A stretch of DNA of 60,143 nt from Treponema sp. UBA1747 (GTDB taxonomy: Bacteria; Spirochaetota; Spirochaetia; Treponematales; Treponemataceae), in NCBI GenBank assembly GCA_002315375.1, contig DCHR01000048.1, positions 1 to 60,143 on the forward strand, written 5' to 3'. The notes below the pieces were generated by a model. The model was not told where the DNA came from and searched no databases. It worked only from the letters and a program-made list of their open reading frames with translations. The stretch's first letter is position 1, and each line of letters opens with the position of its first letter. Positions 1 through 7,264 of this stretch are shown in pieces. The position numbers and the translations under genes were made by a program.

Positions 1-77
1 CTCTCGAAGCTCGTAACGCAGCAGCTCAGGCAGCAGCTGAAGCAAAAGCAGCAGCTACAACAGAAGAAAACAAATAA
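1..77 (+). CDS. 3' end of an upstream gene, alanine-rich tail (probably ribosomal protein L19)
   Basis: Reading from base 3 gives an open 24-residue tail, rich in Ala, Glu and Lys, ending at a TAA at 75-77; the other two frames give less plausible sequence. The body of the gene lies outside the window. The downstream order (FliK-like, FlhB-like, YraN) follows rplS in treponemes and is close to rplS-ylqF-rnhB-ylqG-ylqH of Bacillus, so L19 with an alanine-rich extension is the best guess, but the tail itself is not diagnostic. Confidence 0.5.
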   Translation, partial: LEARNAAAQAAAEAKAAATTEENK

Positions 78-104
78 GTTTTCTTTAAGCGCTTAGCTTA
101 GTAT

Positions 105-138
105 AAATCCCGCACAGGTTTTCCTTGCGGGATTTTTT
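105..138 (+). terminator. Rho-independent terminator after the ribosomal-type gene
   Basis: A 10-bp perfect stem (105-114 with 126-135) with an 11-base loop is followed by a T-run. It separates the upstream gene from the FliK-like gene at 163. Confidence 0.85.
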
Positions 139-162
139 AATTTAACATAGAATTCGGATGGT

Positions 163-1296
163 ATGGATAAAAGTCCTGTTGAAAAAATCAAATCCGAAGA
201 CTCCTCCCAAAGCAAACCCAAACTAATCAGATATTCTGACACCCTTAAACCCGGAAGTCCTGTTCTGGTAAGGATAATCGGACCACGGGGGAAAAATGCA
301 TACGAAGGAAGCGTGGCCGGAGTCCGTCTGATAATACATTCAACCAAGGAACTGAAGCCTGGAGATACCTTCAAGGGAATACTGGGACTGAAAAACGGTG
401 GCATAACTATTACACCGGCAAATATTACTGACGCACCCGGCATAAAAGATATCAGCACACTTCAAATCATTGAAACTGGAAACCTGTATGAAAGTGTTAC
501 CTCTCCTGCCCTGGCGTCTCTGCTTGCTTCCCTTAATCTTCCCGCAGACAACCTTTCCTTCAATATCCTTTTGCAGTTCAAACAGCTTGGCATGAGACTG
601 GATTCCGCTCTTATGAGAAAAATCAGGCGGGCTGCAGAAAAAGCGGAAAATCCTGAAGAAAAACTGGAAGAATTGATCAGCAGAGAACAAAAAAAAGTTT
701 ATAAATACCCCTCTGAAAACAGTAATCAGAATTCTTTTTCAGACAAACCTGACTTTACTGAAGAAGACCGGGAAAAGAATAATGAAACCACAAATCCTTA
801 CGCGGAAAATATCAGAATTTCAGAAAATGACTGGCTTTCTGAAATAAAATCTTTTATTACTTCCCTGGTTGACGGTTCCATTCCAAATGACTATGGGAAT
901 CTTACTGTTCTGAATCATACCGGCTTTTTTAAGGACAAATCCTCCGAAAACTCCTGGGTCACCATTCCGTTCGAGATTATTAATACTGTTACAGAAACAA
1001 AACCCGGAAACGGAAAAATTATGCTTCTGCTTGGAAGCAGTGACAAAAACTTCAGGCTGATGAATCTTCACGTAAATTATAAAGATGTAAAATGGCGGTT
1101 CATAATAAACAGAAACATAACATCCATCAGTTTTTCTGCAGAAGGAATCCTGAATCCTGAACTGGAAACAGAAAAATTAAGAAACCACTTTTTGAAATCG
1201 GGAAAAGAGGTTCAGATTCACTTTATTCCCTTTGAAAAAGCCGATGGAACAGGATATAAAATGGAAGATTTCAAGCTGGCAGAAGGAAATATCTGA
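163..1296 (+). CDS. FliK-like (YlqG-type) flagellar hook-length-control-related protein
   Basis: A 377-residue protein of unproven function. Residues about 30-75 form a beta-rich segment starting with a PGSPVLVRI-like strand. Residues 80-230 are helical and charged linker. Residues about 240-350 resemble the FliK C-terminal domain: alternating strands, then a short helix and a G-x-x-V strand near the end. The next gene is an orphan FlhB C-terminal domain, and in Bacillus the equivalent pair is ylqG-ylqH; since FliK acts on FlhB C-terminal domain in real flagellar export, the pairing supports the call. The stop overlaps the next ATG by one base (TGATG), which implies translational coupling. 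Homology is weak, so hypothetical protein is the safe alternative. Confidence 0.6.
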   Translation: MDKSPVEKIKSEDSSQSKPKLIRYSDTLKPGSPVLVRIIGPRGKNAYEGSVAGVRLIIHSTKELKPGDTFKGILGLKNGGITITPANITDAPGIKDISTLQIIETGNLYESVTSPALASLLASLNLPADNLSFNILLQFKQLGMRLDSALMRKIRRAAEKAENPEEKLEELISREQKKVYKYPSENSNQNSFSDKPDFTEEDREKNNETTNPYAENIRISENDWLSEIKSFITSLVDGSIPNDYGNLTVLNHTGFFKDKSSENSWVTIPFEIINTVTETKPGNGKIMLLLGSSDKNFRLMNLHVNYKDVKWRFIINRNITSISFSAEGILNPELETEKLRNHFLKSGKEVQIHFIPFEKADGTGYKMEDFKLAEGNI

Positions 1297-1592
1297 TGGA
1301 AAACGAGAAAAATCCCGAATCTGCAAAAATATGCAAAGCTGTTGCTCTAAAATATCCGGAAGGTGCCCCTGCTCCTTTTATTACCGCCAGTGCCAGAGGA
1401 AAGCTTGCTGAAGAATTGTTGAAATGCGCAAAAATGAATGATATTATGATAGTGGAGAATTCTGATCTGGCAGATTACCTTTCCGTGCAGGACCTGGGAA
1501 CTTCGATTCCTGAAGAAACATGGGAAGTTGTTGCACGGATTTTCTCTTTTATTGCAAAAAGTCAGGAAGCAACTGCTAATGGAACGAATTGA
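1296..1592 (+). CDS. Orphan FlhB C-terminal-domain protein (YlqH-like)
   Basis: 98 residues matching only the cytoplasmic part of FlhB/YscU export proteins: AVALKYPEGAPAP near the start, a G-K-L-A-E-E-L-L helix, VENSDLADYL, then IPEETWEVVARIFSFI. The four FlhB membrane helices are absent, and so is the NPTH autocleavage motif that normally precedes this region, so it should be soluble and not self-cleaving. Such stand-alone copies are known (YlqH) and can partly stand in for the FlhB tail. It starts inside the stop of the FliK-like gene, and the following gene starts 14 bases before its own stop. Confidence 0.85.
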   Translation: MENEKNPESAKICKAVALKYPEGAPAPFITASARGKLAEELLKCAKMNDIMIVENSDLADYLSVQDLGTSIPEETWEVVARIFSFIAKSQEATANGTN

Positions 1593-1971
1593 TATTTCCA
1601 GTATAAAACCCGGAATCCGCTTTTCAAAACCTGTTTTCTTTGATGACGGAAAGTATATGTTCATTGAATCAGGCATTTCAATAAAGCCTTACCATCTGGC
1701 AGCTTTATCTAAATGGCGCATACCATTTCTTCTTTCTGATGGTCACATTCTGGCTGAAAATGAAGAAATCGATGAAGATTCTGAACAGTTGCTGGAAGAT
1801 CTGGATTCTGTAGAAGAAATCCAGGATGTAACTGATGAAATTCAGGATCTTCAATCGGAAAATTCTACAGAAAACCTGAATGATGAACTTGCACCCGTTG
1901 AAATGCTTGAATCGGACCTGGAACCAATTGAAGTTCTGGACAATCAGGTAGATTTTCTGGAGGAACTGTAG
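1579..1971 (+). CDS. Small acidic hypothetical protein
   Basis: 130 residues from the ATG at 1579, which has AGGAAG about 9 bases upstream; an earlier in-frame start at 1528 would lie deep inside the FlhB-like gene. Residues 1-60 look like a small beta-rich fold with an IKPGxRFSKPVFFDDGKYMF pattern similar to the segment that precedes some HD-GYP or PilZ proteins. Residues 60-130 are almost wholly Glu, Asp, Leu and Asn and probably disordered. It overlaps the FlhB-like gene by 14 bases and is followed by yraN after three bases. Function unknown. Confidence 0.75.
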   Translation: MERIDISSIKPGIRFSKPVFFDDGKYMFIESGISIKPYHLAALSKWRIPFLLSDGHILAENEEIDEDSEQLLEDLDSVEEIQDVTDEIQDLQSENSTENLNDELAPVEMLESDLEPIEVLDNQVDFLEEL

Positions 1972-1974
1972 GAT

Positions 1975-2343
1975 TTGAGTTTAGAAACAAATCTGACAGG
2001 ACTTCAGGGGGAAGACAAAGCCGCAGCTTTCCTTACTGACCAGGGATACACCATAATAGAGCGTAACTGGAAAATAAAAGGCGGTGAAATTGACATAATT
2101 GCCGTAAAAGGAGATACAGTAGTTTTTGTAGAGGTCAAAACCCTGCCAAATGCCACTTTAGACATGCTGCAATCGGTTCTGGGCCCTCAAAAACAAAAAA
2201 GGATAATAAAAATTTCTAAACGTTTTCTACAAATACATCGACAATATAGTAAATACCTCGTGAGATTCGATGTAATTATTAATGATATGCAGGGTCTGCC
2301 TCCTGTTTACCATATAGAAAACGCTTTTTCGGAGCTTTTATGA
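1975..2343 (+). CDS. yraN: YraN family (UPF0102) nuclease-like protein
   Basis: 122 residues with the family hallmarks: G-x-x-x-E near residue 13, the GGEIDIIA strand, then VVFVEVKTL, giving the E-D-ExK pattern of restriction-endonuclease-like folds. The cellular role of the family is not established; DNA recombination or uptake has been proposed. The start is a TTG three bases after the previous stop, with GGAGG at 1959-1963. It ends in an ATGA overlap with the next gene, so these genes are translationally coupled. Confidence 0.93.
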   Translation: MSLETNLTGLQGEDKAAAFLTDQGYTIIERNWKIKGGEIDIIAVKGDTVVFVEVKTLPNATLDMLQSVLGPQKQKRIIKISKRFLQIHRQYSKYLVRFDVIINDMQGLPPVYHIENAFSELL

Positions 2344-2552
2344 TTCCTTCATATGCTGTAAAACATGACACAACTGTACTTGTTCTGGACCAGGAAGAAG
2401 AACAGAAACTGTCACCACGTATTCTTGAACTGCGTAAAAAAATACATGATGCGGATTATCTGAACGATGCAGTACAACGTATTGCATTTGTCATCAGCCA
2501 GAAACTGATTGATAATCCGGAAGAATTAATGTTGCGGGAAACAGACCAATAG
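2340..2552 (+). CDS. FlgM-like small protein, candidate anti-sigma-28 factor
   Basis: 70 residues starting in an ATGA overlap with yraN. The second half reads SPRILELRKKIHDADYL followed by IAFVISQKLI, which resembles the FlgM C-terminal signature (R-x-x-x-L/I-R-x-x-I-x-x-G-x-Y ... I-A-x-x-L/I). FlgM holds back the flagellar sigma factor FliA until the hook is complete. The FliK-like and FlhB-like neighbours make a flagellar role plausible. The usual Gly before Tyr is replaced by an Ala-Asp pair and the protein is short, so the call is tentative. Confidence 0.45.
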   Translation: MIPSYAVKHDTTVLVLDQEEEQKLSPRILELRKKIHDADYLNDAVQRIAFVISQKLIDNPEELMLRETDQ

Positions 2553-2580
2553 ATTAGTTTCCCCGATTTTGAGGAAACCT

Positions 2581-3072
2581 ATGGACAGAAACAAACGTAA
2601 TAAAAAACATCACAATAACTGGAACAACCAGAAAAACAATTCAAACGGTAAACAAACCAATGAAAAACCTTTTGCTGCACGGCAGAAGGTTTTCCAGTTT
2701 AACAAAAGTCAGTACGAAGACAAAGAAGCTGAAAATCTTCGCCAGAAATCAATTCTTGAACTTAAAGCACGCGAAATAATTTGCCCTAAATGCGGAAAAA
2801 AAATTGATGATATTGCAGGTGCAATTCACGATAAAAGATCCGGAACTCCCGTTCATTTTGACTGCATTATAAACGAACTTCATTCGCAGGAAAAACTTGA
2901 ACAGAACGAAAAAATCGCTTATATCGGACAAGGTAGATTCGGCGTTCTTTATTTTGAAAATCCGCGGGACCAGAGAAAATTCACAATCAAAAGAATTATC
3001 GAAGTAGAAGACCGTGATTCAAAACCTGAATGGAGAAACGAAATTTCAGGTCTTTACAGCCAGGTTCAGTAA
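2581..3072 (+). CDS. Hypothetical protein with a zinc-finger-like CPxCG motif
   Basis: 163 residues from the ATG at 2581, which has GAGG 6 bases upstream; a TTG four codons earlier is less likely. The first 40 residues are Asn, Lys and His rich and probably disordered. Residues about 65-105 hold CPKCGKK and, 20 residues later, HFDC, which suggests a treble-clef type zinc site. The remainder is beta-rich (GRFGVLYFENPRDQRKFTIKR). Its stop abuts the GTG of earP with no gap, so the two are probably co-translated. Function unknown; RNA or ribosome binding would fit the basic N-terminus but is a guess. Confidence 0.85.
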   Translation: MDRNKRNKKHHNNWNNQKNNSNGKQTNEKPFAARQKVFQFNKSQYEDKEAENLRQKSILELKAREIICPKCGKKIDDIAGAIHDKRSGTPVHFDCIINELHSQEKLEQNEKIAYIGQGRFGVLYFENPRDQRKFTIKRIIEVEDRDSKPEWRNEISGLYSQVQ

Positions 3073-4308
3073 GTGGCCCTTTCTTCCCAATTTACAGATT
3101 TAGTTATTCTCGCTGACGTTGTTGATAATTTTGGTGACATCGGTGTGTCATGGCGTCTTTGCAGACATCTGCTGATGCAAAATAATGAGTTGTGTAATAA
3201 AGATGGTGCCACTACCTGGGATCCCCCCGAAATAAACATTCGTTTAGTCACGAACAATCTGAAGGCTTTTCATAATATTAACGACCAGATTAACACTGAA
3301 CTTCCCTATCAGAAATGTAAATGCGGAGAAGGATTCATTGAAGTTTACGATTGGACAAACTACGACTTCTGCTACAAAACTTTCACGGAAAATCCGCCGG
3401 AAATTATTCTTGAAATGTTCCAGTGCGGACAACCGGACTGGCTGGAAAAAATTCTTTTTGAAGACCGGGTCGATTATAAAGTTCACATAATAATGATTGA
3501 TTACCTTACGGCAGAAACATGGGCCGATGACTTCCATTGTCTGAAAAGCCTTACCCGAACTGCCTGGGTTCCAAAAGTAAATTTCATGCCGGGCTTCACA
3601 AAGAAAACAGGCGGACTGTTGATTAATAAACAACGTGCAATTGACAATGAACAATACAGGAAAACTCAAGATAACCAGTTTTCTAAAGTATTATACTTTG
3701 CCTACCCTTCTGACTGGACTCCAGTTATCAGGGCCATGAATAAAGTTTTCGATAAAAACACAGTGATAAAAATAGCAGGTGGCGCCGGACAGAAATCAAT
3801 TCTTGAAGCCTGCAGTAAAGAAAATATAGGTTTCCAGACAGAAGCCCTTTCTTATATGAATCAGACAGACTGGGACCAGATGATGCAAAGCATGGATTTT
3901 ATGCTTATCAGAGGAGAAGACTCCATGTCACAGGCCTGCTGTTCAGGAATACCTTTTATCTGGCAGGCTTATCCGCAGAATGAAAATTACCAGATGGTAA
4001 AAGTACAGGCTCTCCTTGAAAGAATGAAGCCTCATTTCGGAGAGGAATTTCTTCTGGTTGAAGAAGCCTGGAACTGCGTTAATTCCCAGTGCCTGATTGA
4101 AATGGAAACTGCTAAGGTTTGCAGGGACAAGGCGGAAAGCACTTCCTGTGACAGCTTCAGACTGGAGAAGAGCATACTTGCTTTCCTGAATAATCTGGAA
4201 CTTCTAAAACCGGGTTTCAGAGCTTTTGCAAAATCACTTCAGGATAATGGTGACCTTGCAGTAAACCTGATGACTTTTATTAAGAAAAACATTAAAATAG
4301 AAAAATAA
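3073..4308 (+). CDS. earP: EF-P arginine rhamnosyltransferase EarP
   Basis: 411 residues, GTG start directly after the previous stop. EarP transfers rhamnose from dTDP-rhamnose to a conserved arginine of EF-P and so activates EF-P for rescue of ribosomes stalled at polyproline. The GT-B fold signatures are visible: DVVDNFGDIG with D18 and D22 matching the two catalytic-site aspartates of the Pseudomonas enzyme, and RGEDS at residues 280-284, matching the R271/E273 pair that binds nucleotide sugar; IPFIWQAYPQ follows. The EF-P gene lies 34 bases downstream. dTDP-rhamnose synthesis genes are not in this window. Confidence 0.95.
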   Translation: MALSSQFTDLVILADVVDNFGDIGVSWRLCRHLLMQNNELCNKDGATTWDPPEINIRLVTNNLKAFHNINDQINTELPYQKCKCGEGFIEVYDWTNYDFCYKTFTENPPEIILEMFQCGQPDWLEKILFEDRVDYKVHIIMIDYLTAETWADDFHCLKSLTRTAWVPKVNFMPGFTKKTGGLLINKQRAIDNEQYRKTQDNQFSKVLYFAYPSDWTPVIRAMNKVFDKNTVIKIAGGAGQKSILEACSKENIGFQTEALSYMNQTDWDQMMQSMDFMLIRGEDSMSQACCSGIPFIWQAYPQNENYQMVKVQALLERMKPHFGEEFLLVEEAWNCVNSQCLIEMETAKVCRDKAESTSCDSFRLEKSILAFLNNLELLKPGFRAFAKSLQDNGDLAVNLMTFIKKNIKIEK

Positions 4309-4342
4309 TAATCTGTAAACTTTATTTTTAGAGGTAATATTT

Positions 4343-4927
4343 ATGTTAATGACATCTGAACTGAAAGTAGGTACAGCTTTCTACTACGAAAACGACAAGA
4401 AAGTAAAAGAACCACTTATCGTACAGAAATTCCTTCGTCAGGTTTCAGGACGCCAGGGTATGACAACATTCTTCCGCGTACAGAACCTTGTTTCAAAATC
4501 AACAATGGAAGTTGGTCTCGACGCCGGTGTTAAATTCGATGAAGTTGAACTGGACAAACGTACAACAGCTCTTTCTTACATTGAAGGTGGTACAAACTAC
4601 GTATTCATGGATCAGGAAACATACGAACAGTTCGAACTTTCAGCTGAACAGCTTGGTGACTACACAGGATACCTTGTTGAAGGTGAAGAAATCCCTGTAG
4701 AAATCACATTCTACGAAGGAAGCCCAGTAGGTATCGTTCTTCCTGTAGAAAACAGACGTACAGTAAAATACACAGAACCTGGAGTTAAAGGTGATACATC
4801 TGGTAAATCACTTAAACCAGCAACTCTGGATACAGGAATTGAAGTTCGCGTTCCACTGTTCGTAAACATTGACGATGAAATCATCGTTGATACACGCGAC
4901 GGTTCATTCATTGAACGTGCAAAATAA
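4343..4927 (+). CDS. efp: Elongation factor P, arginine-modified type
   Basis: 194 residues, the usual EF-P length, with the N-terminal KOW-like domain, a middle OB domain and a C-terminal OB domain ending in VNIDDEIIVDTRDGSFIERA. The loop tip that carries the modified residue reads SGRQG, with arginine at residue 37 (35 if the second ATG, two codons later, is used). An arginine here is the hallmark of EF-P modified by EarP, whose gene is directly upstream; lysine-type EF-P needs EpmA/EpmB instead. GAGGT precedes the start. Codons look biased as in highly expressed genes. Confidence 0.97.
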   Translation: MLMTSELKVGTAFYYENDKKVKEPLIVQKFLRQVSGRQGMTTFFRVQNLVSKSTMEVGLDAGVKFDEVELDKRTTALSYIEGGTNYVFMDQETYEQFELSAEQLGDYTGYLVEGEEIPVEITFYEGSPVGIVLPVENRRTVKYTEPGVKGDTSGKSLKPATLDTGIEVRVPLFVNIDDEIIVDTRDGSFIERAK

Positions 4928-4944
4928 TTCAGTCTCTGACTGAA

Positions 4945-4989
4945 TGAAATGAACGGAAATTTTGACAAGCTCAGGCGCTGTTCATTTCA
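4945..4989. repeat. Small palindrome-bounded element carrying the TTGACAAGCTCAGG repeat
   Basis: A 10-bp inverted repeat (4945-4954 and 4980-4989) encloses about 25 bases that include TTGACAAGCTCAGG at 4962-4975. Related copies occur at 9059-9074 and 44549-44563. A separate hairpin (4927-4934 with 4938-4945) touches its left end just after the efp stop. Confidence 0.6.
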
Positions 4990-4993
4990 ACCA

Positions 4994-5034
4994 AAAAGCC
5001 GGAAAGACAAACGTCTTCCGGCTTTTCTTTTTTT
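4994..5034 (+). terminator. Terminator of the earP-efp transcript
   Basis: A 14-bp stem with one bulge (about 4994-5008 with 5013-5026) and a small loop is followed by a T-tract. It is also upstream of nothing on the plus strand until 5512, so it most likely ends the long yraN-earP-efp run. Confidence 0.85.
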
Positions 5035-5065
5035 ACAATTCTTTTCCGAAAAAAACTGATTTTTT

Positions 5066-5440
5066 TTAAGTCCAGTCATCCTCATGCTCACAATGATCAT
5101 CAAATAAATCTGCATCACATTCCGGACAATAATACCCGTAATCATCTACATAATCTGGCAAAGGTTTCCATGCAGGTTCCTCTTTTTTTTGTTGTGAAGA
5201 AGAATTTGAATTTTGTAGTCCCCTGTTATATGACGCGTTAAAACCATCCAGATAGCCTCTTTCATATTCATCTCCATAAAACCCGTACTCAGAATCATAT
5301 TCATCATCATCTAAGTCGTCATAATAATGTTTTCTATAAGCGTGTTTATGAGGAACGTCAGGTGGATTTTCAAAGCTGCCAATTATCATGTATACAACAA
5401 ATCCAATAAATAATAGAAAAAGCAATCCAATAAAAATCAT
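5066..5440 (-). CDS. Small membrane-anchored acidic protein with a C-terminal zinc-ribbon-like motif
   Basis: 124 residues. Residues 2-22 form one hydrophobic membrane helix. Residues 30-65 are rich in Asp, Tyr and Glu, then a Ser/Asn/Gln linker leads to YYCPECDADLFDDHCEHE, where two Cys plus His and Cys could bind one metal ion. A strong GGAGGTGATT Shine-Dalgarno lies just upstream, so it is a real gene despite low complexity. The N-terminus is probably the membrane anchor with the acidic part in the cytoplasm or periplasm; the direction is not decidable. No function recognised. It is alone and divergent from the solute-binding protein gene. Confidence 0.8.
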   Translation of the reverse strand: MIFIGLLFLLFIGFVVYMIIGSFENPPDVPHKHAYRKHYYDDLDDDEYDSEYGFYGDEYERGYLDGFNASYNRGLQNSNSSSQQKKEEPAWKPLPDYVDDYGYYCPECDADLFDDHCEHEDDWT

Positions 5441-5511
5441 TTAATCACCTCCTGCAGCTCTTTATTAAAGTATAACACAACAAATGTCTCATTTAACGAT
5501 ACACTTTATTT

Positions 5512-5594
5512 TTATAATTTTACTTAAAATTAAGTAAATTTTATAAAAATTTAATTAAAATTTTACTTGCGTTACACTAAAAGAATGCTATAAT
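5512..5594 (+). promoter_or_regulatory. Strong promoter of the solute-binding protein gene, with AT-rich palindrome
   Basis: TTGCGT at 5567-5572, a 16-base spacer ending in TGC, and TATAAT at 5589-5594 (extended -10). Immediately upstream an AT-only near-perfect palindrome (5512-5525 with 5532-5546) and further A/T tracts could act as an UP element or operator. The predicted leader is about 54 bases and carries AGGAGG at 5641-5646. Confidence 0.75.
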
Positions 5595-5654
5595 TTAAGT
5601 ATAAAATCACACCACTATTGAATGCATTTAATTAAATTTCAGGAGGAAATTATA

Positions 5655-7070
5655 ATGCTTAAAACTTCTAAAAAAGTTATTCTCGCCGGAATGACAGCCC
5701 TTCTCCTTGCGGGTTCACTGGTTGCAGCCCCAAAGAAACTGTCAAAAGATGAAAAAGCCGAATTTAAGGCTCTTCAGAAACAGTTCAAAGATTACAAGGT
5801 TCAGAAAGATCCAAAAACAGGAAAACCTTATGACTTTGGTGGAATGGTAATCCGCCTCGCAGACTACTGGTCACCAGCTAACGGTGTTTCTGGAGAAGCA
5901 ACTCATTCACAGTCAGAAGATGATACAAAAAAATTCCGTAAGTTCATCTGCTACACATACAACATGGATTTTGACCAGATTGGTGTAGGAAACTGGAATT
6001 CACACCCACAGACAGTTTCTAACTTCTGTATGGTTGGTGGAGAAGAAAACTATTTATTCTTTGTAGACAACCGCTCAATCGGTTCAGGACTTAAAGCCGG
6101 AATGTTCTATGACCTGAACAAATTCACTAATGTTGACTGGACTGCTGAAAAATGGGCTAAATCAACATTTGACCTGTGTTCAAAGAAAGGCGGAATTTAC
6201 GCATGTCGTCATATTCCACCAGAGCCACGCGGAGGACTTTACTTCAACAAACGTCTTCTTCGCGAAGCAAACATTAACCCTGATTCAATCTATGATATGC
6301 AGGCAAACGGAACATGGACCTGGGATTCTTTCGAAAAAGTACTTAAAGCAACAACACGCGATATCGACAATGACGGTGTAATTGATGTTTACGGTATGGC
6401 TTCAGGATCAGTTGACTTTGCAACACTGGCTGTTCAGTCAAATGGTTCAACATTCATTGGAAAAGATGAAAACGGAAAATACTACTCTGAAGTTGGTGCT
6501 GACAAAACAACAGAAGCTATGCTCTGGGTTCAGCAGATGGTAACAAACTATGAAAAACCAATGCCAGAGGGAGCAAACTGGGACTGGATGTATGCATGTT
6601 TCAAGAACGGTGAAACAGCATTCTGCTGCCACCAGGCTTACTTCGCAAAAGAACTTGAAGACAACCTCGATGATTACGGTTTCGTATCATTCCCTCTCGG
6701 TCCTAACACAGACGGAAAATACAAGACTCTCTTCAACGACAACTACGTAGTTCTTCCTGCATGTTACACAATGGAACGTGCTGAAAAAATCATCAAAGCA
6801 TTTGACCTGTGGTCAGACATCACACCAGGTTACAGCGTTGATAACTGGAAAGATGAATGGTATCCACGTTTCCGCGACGAACGCGCTGTTGATGAAACAA
6901 TGCAGATGATGTACGAAAATGGTGAACCAAACCTTATCCACATGATTACAGGTATCAACCAGCTTGGTGACTACATCTGGAACGTATACGGATGCTACGT
7001 TACTCCACAGGAACAGTACGAAGCAACAAAGAACTCTTACGACGCTCTGATTAAAGAACAGAACCGTTAG
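5655..7070 (+). CDS. Extracellular solute-binding protein of an ABC sugar transporter (family 1 type)
   Basis: 471 residues from the ATG at 5655, chosen because AGGAGG sits 9 bases upstream and a classic signal peptide follows (basic MLKTSKK, hydrophobic core, cleavage near VAA-P at about residue 25); an in-frame ATG at 5622 would bury the signal. Mature residues fit a periplasmic binding fold: GGMVIRLADYW near 60, RGGLYFNKRLLREANI near 190, DIDNDGVIDVYG (a calcium-loop-like turn) near 235, and a C-terminal helical lobe. There is no permease or ATPase gene beside it. Promoter, ribosome site and codon choice point to very high expression, as for abundant treponeme binding proteins. The substrate cannot be read from sequence; an oligosaccharide is likely given the glucanase next door. 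Confidence 0.85.
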   Translation: MLKTSKKVILAGMTALLLAGSLVAAPKKLSKDEKAEFKALQKQFKDYKVQKDPKTGKPYDFGGMVIRLADYWSPANGVSGEATHSQSEDDTKKFRKFICYTYNMDFDQIGVGNWNSHPQTVSNFCMVGGEENYLFFVDNRSIGSGLKAGMFYDLNKFTNVDWTAEKWAKSTFDLCSKKGGIYACRHIPPEPRGGLYFNKRLLREANINPDSIYDMQANGTWTWDSFEKVLKATTRDIDNDGVIDVYGMASGSVDFATLAVQSNGSTFIGKDENGKYYSEVGADKTTEAMLWVQQMVTNYEKPMPEGANWDWMYACFKNGETAFCCHQAYFAKELEDNLDDYGFVSFPLGPNTDGKYKTLFNDNYVVLPACYTMERAEKIIKAFDLWSDITPGYSVDNWKDEWYPRFRDERAVDETMQMMYENGEPNLIHMITGINQLGDYIWNVYGCYVTPQEQYEATKNSYDALIKEQNR

Positions 7071-7136
7071 GAGTTTACTCTCTTTGGGAAACTTTTAGTG
7101 TCATGAAGACAACCTGTCAGTCTTCGTGAACTAGTT

Positions 7137-7168
7137 AATGGCTGCCTTCCATGGCAGCCATTTTTTTT
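7137..7168 (+). terminator. Terminator of the solute-binding protein gene
   Basis: A 10-bp stem (7137-7146 with 7153-7162), six-base loop and T-run. A weaker hairpin lies just before it at 7101-7129. Confidence 0.9.
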
Positions 7169-7264
7169 ATCCGGTAAAAGTTTTGTTTCTCGAAAATCTT
7201 GTACATAACATACTGTCTTTATAAATTTTCCCATGCTAAAATTAAAAAAAACAAGGAGTAAAAA

